Below, in pieces: positions 24,084-35,545 of a stretch of DNA of 64,000 bases. How positions within the stretch are numbered: the stretch's first letter is position 1; every line of letters begins with the position of its first letter. The translations under genes and the position numbers were made by a program. The notes beneath the pieces are model-generated. The model had not been told where the DNA came from, made no database searches, and worked only from the letters and a program-made list of their open reading frames with translations. Source of the DNA: Hepsetus odoe (taxonomy: Eukaryota; Chordata; Actinopteri; Characiformes; Hepsetidae); assembly GCA_017165825.1 (NCBI GenBank), contig CM029393.1:1613020-1677019 (forward strand), read 5' to 3'.

Positions 24084-24330
24084 TCACATGAAGGCATCAC
24101 ATTTTTCCCAACTGCCACTAATGCAACAATCACTAGGCGAACTTCTTTTTCGTCGTCTTGGCCATTGATTGGCCAATGCTTAGTCATTTAAAGCATTAAG
24201 GAGCTAGGCTTCTTTAAATAAAAACACAAATGACCAGATATGTATCTGTGCTTTTAAACCCACAGACAATCAGCAATAACACCATATACCCAGTAGTGTT
24301 ATAGATTGATCAACACCCAGCCTAAATGTC

Positions 24331-24386
<56 letters not shown>
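24331..24386. repeat. (TG)n microsatellite, left arm of a hairpin pair
   Basis: TG run with one TA interruption. Together with the CA run at 24517 it forms an inverted pair. Confidence 0.97.
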
Positions 24387-24389
<3 letters not shown>

Positions 24390-24515
24390 ACGCCATGATC
24401 TCTGTGTGAATGATTTTTTTTTTTACCCCATTTGGGGCATGATGCTCAACTACATACTGAAATCATCTATTAATTACCATTCCTCACATCCGTTTGCTGC
24501 TGGAGGCAAAGAAAA

Positions 24516-24516
<1 letters not shown>

Positions 24517-24567
<51 letters not shown>
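24517..24567. repeat. (CA)n microsatellite, right arm of a hairpin pair
   Basis: A perfect CA run about 130 bp after the TG run at 24331-24386. The two are complementary and could pair into a long stem on one strand. Confidence 0.97.
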
Positions 24568-24568
<1 letters not shown>

Positions 24569-24950
24569 CTGGAGAGGAGGTGTAGCTGCACCACTGGGGG
24601 CGATTTTTAAGACTTTCTGAAAAATCTCCAGTGATACAAAAGAAACAGACCACATCCAAAGCTAGAAGGACATAAATATGGAGCATTGCTCCAGCTGCTT
24701 AACACCAATTACAACGAAAAAAACCCTGCAGCCAAAATATACACACTCGCACCATTACTGAGGGGAATGCATTGGACTTCTTTTAAACCAGGACAAAGAT
24801 TGTGAGGGTGGGGGGGTTCTTCACTGAGCTCCTATTTAAGTCCATACAATTAAAGCCTTAATTACAATCTAATTGCTTTAGCTATGCTAAGAGCACTGGG
24901 ATTCTGAAGCATGAGATGCCACTGGCTATGAGGATACTGATGAGTAATGT
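24568..24950. other. Unique sequence, possible regulatory stretch
   Basis: The part at about 24835-24950 is rich in homeodomain-type words (CCTTAATTACAATCTAATTG) and free of repeats. It could be a conserved non-coding element. Only an alignment can say. Confidence 0.3.
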
Positions 24951-24954
24951 TCTA

Positions 24955-25030
24955 ATTAGAGCTGCAACTAACAATTCGTTCCATAATTGATTAATCTATC
25001 AACTATTATTCGATTAACTGGCACATCTAA
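24955..25030. mobile_element. hAT-like terminal fragment
   Basis: The sequence AGAGCTGCAACTAACAATTC followed by CATAATTGATTAATCTATC and TATTCGATTAACTGG resembles the widespread fish hAT-type end 'GGGCTGCAACTAACGATTATTTTGATAATCGATTAATC'. No transposase or second end was recognised. Confidence 0.5.
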
Positions 25031-25328
25031 CCATTCTGCAGTCTTTGGTTCCTCTTGCTCTAGCTGAGCTGTAATTCACAGTTCTGTCTGAGACGCAAAT
25101 GATTTCCTATGTTATGGTAAAATGAATAGATGCCACCTCTCTGATTTCTGTAGTATTAGATTCTGTCCATAAGTGATAGTACAAATGCACATGGTAACAG
25201 AGGTAATTTCAACTGTGATTGGCTGTCAATATCTCCAGTCAATAACAGCAATCTGAACAAATCTCGATCATTTGTCTGCAACATGGCAACAAGAGACACA
25301 AGTGAGGGACAATGACAAACCAAAAAAG

Positions 25329-25440
25329 TCAGTCAGTCAGTCATTTTCATAACCGCTTGTCCTATCCCAGCTCTCACAGGGCAAAAGGTGAGAAAACACT
25401 TTGGACAGGTCGCCAGTCCTTCGCAGGGCACAAACCAAAA
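25329..25440. mobile_element. Teleost interspersed repeat fragment with (CAGT)n start
   Basis: It begins with tandem CAGT units, then CATTTTCATAACCGCTTGTC, CCCAGCTCTCACAGGG, and ends TTTGGACAGGTCGCCAGTCC followed by TTCGCAGGGCAC. The same architecture recurs at 48310-48441. The simple-repeat edge suggests the 3' tail of a non-LTR retrotransposon read in reverse, but the family is not known to me. Confidence 0.7.
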
Positions 25441-26389
25441 CCTGCTGAAATCAACTAAACTGAAATTTTAGATCAATTTTGCAGTGATGCCAGATGGCTC
25501 ATAAAAACATGGTTTAACCAGCATAAGGTGGAGAAACATGAGCCGTACGCCTTGTCCACCTTTTTTTTTTTTTTTACAAGGACATTAACTAAATGAGTGA
25601 AATTGGTAGGTGGCTGGATGTTTCAAATAGCGTTGCAGTTTCAGTTTGTTTTTAATCTGCTGTGAGCAGCTGATATTCTGTTTAAAAGTGTGAGATAAAA
25701 ATTTCTATTTTCTATTTATTACTCTATATAATTTCCTATTTCTTGCAAACTGCTTGAGAAGGAATACATTGGGAGTTATCTAGCAGAGTGGATGTTGTTA
25801 GACAACCCTAAGCTTTACTTCATAAGACACTTAATTTAGCACTGTTTAAACAGAGCCTTTTAATAGTTAACCCAGTTTTACCATCATCTCAAAATTTTAA
25901 AAACATGTTTATACATCATAGACATAGCAGCGGGTAATCTTTCATCATGTTAATGCCACAGAAGTCAAAATACACCTGAGCCTCTGACCACCAATAGTTC
26001 AGTGATATGACCAAATATTATGGTCAAAATAATCGAGATCATGTCCAAGTAAGTTTCTCATGAATGTTTTAAAACATATTGCAGTCACAATATATAACAA
26101 CATCATGATCCACTGGGTCCTGCACCTGATTCTCTTATAGATGCATGGATTTACTGATGGGAAGGCAAATGTTTGATAAAGATTATGAACAACCTTTTCA
26201 AACACTATTGCCTTGTATTGTGGTTGACCCCAAAATTAAGGTTGCCTCTCCAAAAAAACCTCAAATCACTTCAGCATGATTTGTGGTGTATAAGTGCTGT
26301 ATAAGTGCAAAAAAAATAAAAAATTCCCTGAGGCACATGGAGACAGTAGTTGGGGGGGTTGGACGTGCATAAAAAGAAACTGAAGAAAT
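25441..26389. other. Non-coding; poly-T at 25561-25576
   Basis: Unique AT-rich sequence with one T run. No gene is supported. Confidence 0.55.
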
Positions 26390-26590
26390 TGAGAGAGCAC
26401 AGAAAATAAGAGTAAGGATGACAAGAGGGAGGAGAAAAAGAAGAGAGGACAAAGAGAGAGAAAGAGAAACAAAATGTAGCAACAAAAAGTAAAGAAATCA
26501 CAAGACAATCACAGTGAAAGATGATGGAGAAGAACGAAAGACAGAAAAACAAGAGAGAAAGGGAGGGAGCAAGAGACAGAGTAGATAGAT
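26390..26590. repeat. Purine-rich low-complexity tract
   Basis: About 200 bp of mainly A and G on the plus strand (GAGA, GGAGAAAAAGAAGAGAGG and similar). The Ser/Leu/Phe-rich minus frames across 26261-26633, up to 120 codons, are translations of this tract. Confidence 0.85.
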
Positions 26591-27065
26591 GGGTTGTGGT
26601 TGTTGTTGCAGTGCAGGGCTTGGTGTCCATCACTTCATTTCTGGACTCATGAGGGGTCAGGTATAGCGTGGCCCTGGAAAAGGTACAATGTGTGATTACA
26701 GAGAATGTAACTTTAAAGGTGACAATTCTGCTTCACTTATGGGAACTTATTATATGTTTGATTAAAATCTTTTTCTTATTCAAGATCTGCTTTACACTTT
26801 CAAAACACTGTATCCAGCATCATATAGAGTATACCCCAATCATGGTGGCTTTAAATACTAATAAAACAACCAGCTTAATATTTAAGATCCCCTCAGGCTA
26901 AAGGTGTTCTTTAGTGTCTGACACTGACATTTTCGGATCATATACTGCAAGTCAGAGACATTATTCTTCCCATAGGGCATTCTGGTGCCAGTTCTTTCCA
27001 TAGTAAGTAATACATTATGAAAAAGAAGAGTTAATTCATCAGGGCATCTCATCATCTTCTAGGAG
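26591..27065. other. Non-coding, no feature seen
   Basis: Unique sequence between the purine tract and the next transposon remnant. Confidence 0.5.
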
Positions 27066-27498
27066 ACAGCATGGGAACTATGACCAGTCTGCAGCTATGC
27101 AGTCCCACACACTGCACCTTTTTATCTGTGCCAACATCAGCTTTTTCAGCAGTAGCTTTCTTTTTTTTTGGATCAAACTGGTCAGATTAGTCAAAATGAG
27201 CTCTGACTGCCCATAATACTCAATGTCCTTCCTTAAAATAATTTTGACGGGTAATGCTCAATACATACTAGGAACACTCCTCATAACCCATTTTAGTAAT
27301 GTTCCGTTTATCTAGCCATAACAATCTGGCCCATGTCAATGTCAATCTGATTGGATTCTTACTGCATCCAACTCAAGAACTGACTGCCTCATTATAGATG
27401 GTACCTTTCAAGGGATGGGATATATTTGTCAGCAAGAGAACAATCAATGTTATTTGCTTCATCTGTCAGTGGTTTTAATGATGTGGTCAATTTGTACA
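27066..27498 (-). pseudogene. Tc1-type remnant (family D), 5' part
   Basis: On the minus strand the sequence runs from a terminal-repeat-like start (TGTACAAATTGACCACATCA) through the 5' leader (GGGATATA-type word, TTCTTGAGTTGGATGCAG). A transposase N-terminal fragment follows, DMGQIVMAR, close to the helix-turn-helix start of this lineage. It ends in the region encoding the block before the catalytic domain (GGGACTGCATAGCTGCAGAC). Heavily decayed, with stops and deletions. The same family occurs at 36516 and 44721. Confidence 0.7.
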
Positions 27499-27829
27499 GG
27501 CTGCTTTCGTAACATTTTGATGAGTGTCATTTTGAATACAAAAACTGAAACGGAACAATCTCTCTCTCTCTAAGAATGTTTGACTACTCTGCATGTTTTA
27601 TTTATTGTTTCAGTCACTTCAGTGTTTTTTTTAAATGCCACAATATTCACAGTCCATCAGGGTGATTTTTCATAAGAATTTCAACCAAACTGAACAATTG
27701 GAATTGTAAAGTCACAAATTTAATAATTGTCTGCACTGTCCAGCTGCAAAATGGCAGGCGGGATACTGAATTAAGAGAAACAGCCATATTACAGAGGAGA
27801 ACAGTAACAAATAATAGATAACTGGCAGA
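27499..27829. other. Non-coding, no feature seen
   Basis: Unique sequence with a short TCTC run near 27557. Confidence 0.5.
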
Positions 27830-27964
27830 GAGACAGAGAAAGAGATGAAAGATGAGAGAAATGAATGAAAGCAGGGCAAGACAGAGGAGAAAATGGGCAA
27901 GAGAGAACACATGTACATATGAGAGAGAGAGAGAGAAAGTGAGTGAATGAATGAGTGAGTGAGT
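27830..27964. repeat. Purine-rich tract ending in GA and GAGT units
   Basis: AG-rich low-complexity sequence with a short GA run near 27921 and GAGT/GAAT units at 27936-27964. Ser/Leu/Phe-rich minus frames over it are artefacts. Confidence 0.85.
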
Positions 27965-29448
27965 GTCATTATGTAGTGGAAGGACAGGGTTATTATGGAA
28001 GGCTGTAATGCTGCTATTTCTGTTGACAGATCATCAATGCCAGAACATGCAAACACACACTCCTTATAGTTCAGGGGTCACTCCTGCATCGGTCATTAGC
28101 CTGATGGAGAGAGGGCTGTCCAAAGCTCCTAAAACCGGTTCTTCCTTTAATCCATGAGTGCCTGTCTGGTAAATTGGTGCAGCGTCAAAAAATAACAGAC
28201 TCGCAATAACGCTCACACACTCAGCTCCCCGGATCTGTGTGAATGTGCTTGTATCTTTGCTTGGGTACATTTTAGACCAAAAATGTTCTGTGGAGTTGCA
28301 TCATCACATCTGTAAATTATTTCTGTTTTTCCATTTTCATTTTTTGACACCTTTTGAACTGCTCTTTACTTTTTTTTTTTCTCAACACTTTTTTCATAAT
28401 GAACAGACCACAGAAGTCTTCCAAACAGTGTAATAAAATCTTTTAGGAATAAAAAACAAATAAATAAATAATTGTTTTTCCTATGTTCTATAAAGCTGCT
28501 ATTGAAGATTTTGTTCCTAAACAGTTAATATGTGACAACACATATTGCTGATCATAAATATGGGACTCCATATCCTGACACTGGTAAAAACAGGTGTGTT
28601 TTTGGGGTGCATGAGTCCCTTTTGCTGCTTTTACTGTAATGGCAAGCAATTTACTCTGCTGTCATAGAACAGTAGCACTGCAGCCACATTAGGCATGGAG
28701 CATAAGCCATGACAACAATGACAAAAGCTTCGTTAGCAGTGGGTGGTGGGACAAATCTTAAAGAAATTCAAAAGAGGCTAAGGGAAGATGGAACATACAG
28801 ATAAGACACAATAAGACACGCTTCAGAAGTGCAGAAGGAAGCACATCTCTGCAGCAGAGGGTCACAAGAGCAGACATAAAGTACATGAATATAGGATGAG
28901 CAATGCTAATATGTCTAATTAGATGTGAAAAAATCAGTTTGATTTGACAATAAAAGAGAATGTTGCTAAATATCAGTGTGCACCAGGAAAAATGCATTGA
29001 TATCCTATGTTTGAGTGGAAAAAAATAAAAAACAAAAAACATTAGGATAGCAGTGGTGTGTTTTTTGTGATTATTAAGGCAGGTGAAACATGACTTTTCT
29101 TTGCTCACTGGTGCACAGTGACAATCACAAATTAAATGTTTCTGAAAAATGCAAAAGGGACTTTAATAGATTGGAAACATCAATTTATAAATTTAAGGCT
29201 GACTTCATTACAGATATGACATAACGTTATGGTCCCACAAAGACGTTAAAGCACAGGTGAAAGCCAGTTAATGATGATATGGAGTGGTAGTTAGGGCTGA
29301 TGTGGAGTGTTGATATGAAGCTAATGGTAATGTGTAGGATAAAGTAACAGCTATGTCAAAGGTTTAGAATTGTTACAATGACACAACATTTCCAAACTGT
29401 AAATTAAGAAAAAAAATAATGTCTTGGAAGGGTAATTTTTGGGAAATT
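27965..29448. other. Non-coding; possible conserved stretch at 27970-28260
   Basis: The first 300 bp are repeat-free and of mixed composition (for example GGGGTCACTCCTGCATCGG and CTCCTAAAACCGGTTC). I would align this to other fish genomes first. The rest is AT-rich with a T run near 28370 and no gene. Confidence 0.35.
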
Positions 29449-29613
29449 TACAGCATTTAGCAGATCGATTTCTAATTCCTGATTACAAGAACAGCCCAAA
29501 CCCCCACCCCCTTTCTTTTGCTCAGGAACCCAATGGTGGTGGTGCTGGAGTTGGAATTCAAACCTGTGACCTCTTGGTCCATAGGCGAGTCCTACCACTA
29601 GACCACCACCACC
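29449..29613 (-). mobile_element. SINE family B copy
   Basis: On the minus strand: GGTGGTGGTGGTCTAGTGGT, B-box-like CAGGTTTGAATTCC, GGGTTCCTGAGCAAAAG, a tract of G, CTGTTCTTGTAATCAGG and the tail ATCTGCTAAATGCTGTAAAT. Slightly shortened in the tail. Confidence 0.88.
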
Positions 29614-31440
29614 CAAAAAAAATTTATCTAATCATTTTAGAAATGTTTGTATTCAGCTGTATAAAGAAAACTATGATAAAGGGTGTAAAAAGACAAACGC
29701 TTTTACAGTATCAAAATTCAACAATTCCCTGATCATTAACATTGTGTGTAAAACCTAGCAGATGCTAAGGGGAGAAAAAGTCCAAACCTGATCAAACACG
29801 CACAATATTTGAATAATTTTGATGAGCCTGTAAGTAACTATTGCAGAGACATTCACAAGGCACATCTGACGATGAGCTATTAAAAGCCACTGCTTTTATC
29901 AGCTTTCGTTTTGATTTGCTTTGCTTGAGTACCTTTTAAGTCACAAAGTCACCAGATGTCAATGCAAAAGCAGCTTCATGCAATTCCAGAAATAGAAACA
30001 CAGCATTCAGAAATGGTTTTCTCTGAAAAGAGGTTTAAAAAAAAAAAAAGCAATGTGAAAGAAAGTCCAGATGTCCCCATGCTTTCTCCTGACACCTCCT
30101 CCATCTTGCATTAGCTGGGCAGTCAGATGGACAGGTGGCCAAGTATGACCCATTGCTCTCCAGCACACACAGACACAAACAGTGTCTAAGCAACCCATTT
30201 AGGATGAGCAATTCTTTTCATAATGAATGCTTCTCCAATTTCCCACACAGCTGTTGGTTTTTAATTCTCCTTGCTGGTCTTCTGGAGGACTCTAAACAAA
30301 AACATGTGATCTATTTACCCATTTACCTAAAAAAAAATGTTAAATGTCTATAAATATAGGTCTTATTACATACCAAAAATACACTTACAGGGGCATGTAG
30401 TGAAAGACCACATCTGCAGTGGTTTCTTGATAAAGGACTTTTTAAAAAGGTAACACTATTTACATGCTACATTTACAAAGTCCTTTACTCCCCAGTCCAT
30501 ATACTCCATATACAGAGATTTGAAAGCACTTCTATGGAAAAGTTTGATATTAAGGTACATTTGCATGTGAAAAAAGTACACACAAACAACTTCAGCGTAA
30601 GGATTTTTTATTTCTGATTTCTTTTTACTTGCAAAGTAAGTAGAATATATGGAAAAGCGCTAAAATTAAGATGTGCCATAATTTTTGGCCAAGATATTTC
30701 CTTATTTTTTGTTTTATTTTAAAAGATACAATCGCCAAATCTGATCGCAGCTCATTTGCATATCAGCCATATTGCAAAGACATATATTATGATTCATAGA
30801 GGATATTTTGTACAGCCCTATTGGACTGTGCTTTTTAGAAAAAGCTGAATATATTGCTACCTGTGAGAACACTGGTCCTATAAGTTTATCAGAATAGTAG
30901 TAGAAACAAACCAATTGTTCAAACCAAGGATGGAACACATGTAAAAGCAAAAAAGGTTTTTGGAGGATTTAAAACCACACAAACATACATTTACATTATG
31001 GTGGAAAATGTAGAATATCAGCCTTTCAAAGACTGACTTGTACTACCATTGTATTACTGCTCATAGCCCACAATAAACAATTCAGAGATTAGTTTGAGGC
31101 TCTCTTTTATGTTATAACCCTGTGCATTATTGTGATGGCTAATTCTAGAACATATCAGAATTAGACAAATTCATCCAAGCAATTTGAATATTAAAGTATA
31201 CCACATGGCTGATAGTATTCAGACACTTCTTCCAACCTGCAAATACACTGTATAAACGTCATAGTAAAGCAAAACCACCGACAGAATAGGATGCTTTGGA
31301 AAAGCCACAAATGATCCTAATGTCACTGTGCCCAAGTTTCATCCACAGGCACATAGGCCTCACTCTGGTATTGTATCTGAATGAAATTAAATGCCCTCTC
31401 TTTCAGAAGGAAACTTAGATGAGCAAGGATGTACAAACAT
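29614..31440. other. Non-coding, no feature seen
   Basis: Unique AT-rich sequence with short A runs (for example 30038-30049). No gene is supported. Confidence 0.55.
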
Positions 31441-31447
31441 TCCATTC

Positions 31448-31500
31448 TATTACATTTACTCATTAAGTAGACGCTTTTATCTACTGCAGCATACAACACA
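31448..31500 (-). mobile_element. Fragment of a GATAAGAGCGTCTGCTAAATG-type tail
   Basis: TACATTTACTCATTAAGTAG followed by ACGCTTTTATCTACTG is a diverged reverse-strand version of the common teleost tail 'TACATTTATTCATTTAGCAGACGCTTTTATCC'. Only the 3' part is present. Confidence 0.55.
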
Positions 31501-31636
31501 GCTGGACAACAGACAAAGCTGGAAAGTAGCAGGTCAAAGGCTGAATCTTATTCTTTAACTTTCAGTCATTTTACTGACTGGCCCTAGGACCCACTATTAC
31601 AGATGTTTTTGCTGCTAAGACATGGCCTAGGGCCAG

Positions 31637-31912
31637 TGTGAAAGTGAAAGAAAAGTGAAAGTGACTGATCTTGTCATTGCGAGGTCACAGCACAGCACAC
31701 AACGAAATTGGACCTCTGCATTTAACCCATGCAAACACCGTGCAGCAGGGGGCAGCTATTGAAAGCACCTGGGGAGCAGTGATGGGAACGGTACCTTGCT
31801 CAAGGGTACCTCAGGGCAACCTACTGGTAAGGGGTTTGAACCCACAGGTAAGGGGTTTGAACCCACAATCTTCCGATCCTGTGGCCAACTCCCACTAGGC
31901 CACCGCTGCCCC
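31637..31912 (-). mobile_element. SINE family A with duplicated B-box
   Basis: A full-length family A copy on the minus strand, unusual in carrying a perfect 21-bp tandem duplication (31826-31846 and 31847-31867) that covers the Pol III B-box region. The 3' end shows extra TTTCAC units (CACTTTCACTTTTCTTTCAC on the minus strand). The head reads GGGGCAGCGGTGGCCTAGTG. Confidence 0.93.
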
Positions 31913-33639
31913 TATGCCCAGTGTGGAGTGCAAGTTCCATGTTGTGTATGTTTTAACAGCTCTATTTCATATAGCATAGCAGAATCAACCTCAACATGAA
32001 TAAACCAACCTGGAGCACCTCACTGAGAGATTCAATCAGCACATATGACAGTTATTAAAAATGCATTTTAGTAGAGATACTCAGCTGTGTTAGTAGCCCC
32101 CGTTGGTGAGGTTGCAAATTTGTGAATAAACCCAAAATTTCAATAAAATGACTCCTTGCTAATCCACAGCAGGAAAATAACAGCAAAGACATTTTACCAT
32201 TATAGGTAAAAGGCAGCAGCAGCTAAAGCTGTGGTCACAAGCAGCGGTTTTCTTACTGCGTACGGGTTACCCATTAAAGACCTTGGTAAAAAAAAAAAAA
32301 AAAGAAAAAAGTCTGGAGGAAATGATCAAACAGTGGAATGAGAATTGAGGAGTCTCATGCCTTGGTCACCCATCTTTTCACAAAATATTTTAGTAAACAA
32401 GTCTGCTTTCATCACCTCATATTCATACATAAAGAGGGCAGAGAAAAACAAACAAACAAACAAAAAAACTACCAGTCCTTTGAAAAGTCCATTAAGCCAA
32501 TCAATAGTCATTCTCCTCAAAGCATGAAAAGAAGTGGATACTAAAAAAGCCAACGAGAAAGATATTAATAAAAGATTGATATCGATTACACACATCACTA
32601 TTGGTTTCGGTCAGGTAGGTAATGATGCTGCACAAGAGGGGTCAAATAAGAGAAAATATTAATCCAATCTTATATCGCTTCCAACACTGCTATTCCATTA
32701 ATGACTGAATACTGAGAACAAAACTAATGGGATAAGGTTCAAAAACATATACAGAGTTCATTAAAAGCAAATCAAGCAAAAGAAAGCTAGAAATCTAAAA
32801 ATACATCCATTTGTCAAGCCTATTATGTGCCGGGCAAGCAACTAATGGTAATTTTTCTATTTGATTAACTAACTAAATTAGCTATCCACTCTCTATATAA
32901 CAGCATATAGGACCTAGACCCAGCCATGGCACTATTTTAAGAGAACCAGATGAGGTTAGTAGTGTCTCTTCCTGGTTTATCGGGCAGTGGATAATCATTG
33001 GTTGGAGAATTGAATGATCATTCAGTGCATAATTTTCCGTAATTATCATAAACATAGCTGCTCGGCCACAAATGACATTCAAAGTTGTCAGATCACTGTA
33101 CTTTGCAAGACACACCTCTGTATTGTAATCTCTAAATGGTTGTTTTACACACAACATTAGTGATCAATGACAAGGGGTCCCATCAAGCTCTTTGACCAGG
33201 AGGACTCTCCCACCACACTGTCTCTTCTCCAAATGGATGTTTTGCCATGAAAACACATGTGAGGAATAACACAAGGAATAACAAGATACAGTGCACAAAA
33301 TGAGGATTTATTTTCTTCTAAAAGAAGGCTCATCAAAGCTATTTTTGTGCTTATTTGCAGTGAAAAAACAAGAAAAAAAAGGAAAGAATCTCAAAAAAAA
33401 AGATACATAACACTCATCTCACATTGTTTGTCTGTTGTGCTCTCTCTGGCTGTGGCTCGTTGCCACACTCACTGTCAGTCACTACTGAGTCACACTCTCT
33501 GACCAGATATTTTACCTGTTTTTTTTTTGTTTTTTTTTACCTTGCATTACAATCCAGAACAAGCCAAAGGTTTTGACAAAGCTTAGCTAGACAATTGCAT
33601 TAATTAATTCATTTATTTATTTATATATATCATGTCATG
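31913..33639. other. Non-coding, no feature seen
   Basis: Unique AT-rich sequence with A runs near 32287 and a T run near 33520. No gene is supported. Confidence 0.55.
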
Positions 33640-33790
33640 AAGGGGATCCAGTATTGCTGAGTGATCCCAGCACTGCCCCCATCACTGGGAGAACAGGAGT
33701 TTGATTCCGACTAATGCCAGAATAATCTGTGTCAGACTCCAAGAGATCAGAACTAGTTTCAGACTCTTTGAATGGGTAGGATGGCTGTTA
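33640..33790 (+). mobile_element. Possible third tRNA-type SINE (family C)
   Basis: AAGGGGATCCAGTATTGCTG, then GAGTGATCCCAGCACTGCCC, a B-box-like GGAGTTTGATTCCGAC, CCAGAATAATCTGTGTCAGA and CTTTGAATGGGTAGGATGGC. The layout (A-box-like, B-box-like, conserved body) is SINE-like. The first about 25 bp recur at 37178-37206, which supports a repeat family. Confidence 0.5.
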
Positions 33791-34797
33791 CACCTTCCTA
33801 AAATGTGAAGCTACCTAGAAGAGTCATCTGACAAACATATTGAAGTGTACACTAAAATTAGTTTAAAGTGGCTGTCCAAAGAAAAAGCTTCATATTATTT
33901 TTGTACTGGCACATATGGAATAATATCCATTTTTGAAATTCTTTTTTCTGAAATACTAATAAAGCTGCTAATAATGATGCAAATAATTACACGTGTATAG
34001 CTTGGAGAGAAACGTCAGTTGTGCAGAAAAACAAATTCATATTTCCGAACTGCAGTTTTGTACACTGCTTCCATCTCAAACTAATTTTTTTCTTGTGATC
34101 ATGTGCTTTTCTTCATTCTGAAAACAACTGGCTGGGACTTCTTGTTGTTGGCCACCCAAAACTGTGCATTTAAAAAAGAATTATCATTTGTCAAAGCGGT
34201 TGCCATTGCAGGGGTGCGACCCCAAAAACCTCTTCCAGGTTTTAGGATGGGCTCCTTGAAATAATTCTGATTGTCTCTGAAAGATGTGTGACTATGGCAG
34301 ACAATAACAGGTGTCTGGCACTGGCCTGCTCAGCTGGAGTCTCGTCCCATTCCTGTGAGCAGGAAAATGGCACCCAGCGCCTGGAGCAAAATCAAATTGA
34401 GCGCTGGACCAAACTCAAAACTGCAATGGAGTAAATCAACATGACCAGGCCAGGCTGGGCAATCGATCCTCTGACGCTTTTTAAAATGAACTAAAAACAC
34501 CTCAGAACATTACAATGGGTAATAAGAGAAATACACAAGGATTTTTATACATGACACATACACACAAACAAATCTGAACAGAAGTGACCTTTAAGCACAA
34601 TCAATCCCTGATGGCATTGAGGAAATTTGGGGAAAAAAACCCCCAGCAAATTTACATAATTTTACTCCTTAAGTCAAGATATCTTTCTTGTCCAGATTTC
34701 TTGTTACTGATGAAAATGGAATTATGCACTTTTGATCGTTTCTATAGGAAGCACCAGGAAAATGGACAGATATAATCTCAAACATTCGAACATGTAT
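33791..34797. other. Non-coding; G+C-richer unique stretch at 34190-34460
   Basis: The stretch at 34190-34460 is less AT-rich than its surroundings and repeat-free, with no frame that looks coding. It may be regulatory or simply unique. Confidence 0.35.
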
Positions 34798-35545
34798 ATC
34801 ATGTGAAAACGTTAGGACACCCTAACTTACAAAAATGTGTTTTTGTAACATTCTTGAACATATGGATATTTAATAGCACATCAGGTGCACATTAGTGGAA
34901 CATTGTTACTCAGCATTTTGAAGGAAGTTTGTCCTATTTAAACCTCAGACATTTGGTTTGGTGTGCTCCTGACTGTTGAGGTGAGAGTGAACACCATGGT
35001 GAGATCAATAGAGTTGTCTGAGGCCTTCAGATGATTGTAGGAACTTATAAGTCTGGTAAGGGATTTAAAAACATCTTAAAAGAAATTGCAATCAGCCATT
35101 CCACTGTCCAGAAAATAATCTACAAGTTTGACTTCCAAAACAACCGACAAAAAGCCCAGGTCTGCCCGTTCAAGCAAGTTCCCCCCGAGAGCAGACCACA
35201 AGATGCTAAAAGAAGTCTTCAAAAACCCTAAAATGTTATCATGGGATCTACAGCAGGCTCTTGCTACTGATGATGTGAAAGTGCATGTCTCTCCAATCAG
35301 TAAGAGACTGCACAACTTTAACTTGCATGGGAGTGTGCGCAAAGAGGAAACCTTTGCTCTCCAAGAATTCTGCATTGAGGAGTGGGGCATCCTTTCCTCA
35401 GACCGATTTCAGAGACTGCTAGATGCTACAAGAAACATCTCACTACGGTTATTTCAGCCAAAGGGGGCAGCACTAGCAAGATTAGACATCGATATGTGAA
35501 CATTTCTTAATAAAGAACTGAATATTTAATGGGGTGTCCAAATCA
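34798..35545 (+). mobile_element. Tc1-type transposon with internal deletion
   Basis: A shortened element whose ends carry inverted words (GTTAGGACACCC near 34811 and GGGGTGTCC near 35531). It contains the leader, a broken transposase frame and the short 3' non-coding part. At about 750 bp it is about half of a normal Tc1 element of about 1.4-1.6 kb. It is a different lineage from the copies at 20395 and 58317. Confidence 0.72.
34996..35499 (+). pseudogene. Tc1 transposase, N-terminus fused to C-terminus
   Basis: The ATG at 34996 starts MVRSIELSEAFR and meets a stop. A shifted frame from 35031 gives the helix-turn-helix stretch GTYKSGKGFKNILKEI, then SHSTVQKIIYKF. A third frame from 35128 gives RSARSSKFPPRADHKMLKEV, KNPKMLSWDLQQALA and a DNA-binding-linker end (FNLHGSVRKEETFAL), then jumps to EEWGILSSDRFQRLLDATRN, a C-terminal tail. 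The whole DDE catalytic core (about 170 residues) is gone. It cannot encode an active enzyme. Confidence 0.75.

Noticed and set aside
26261..26633. Ser/Leu/Phe-rich minus frames up to 120 codons
   Set aside because: They come from the purine-rich tract read on the other strand.
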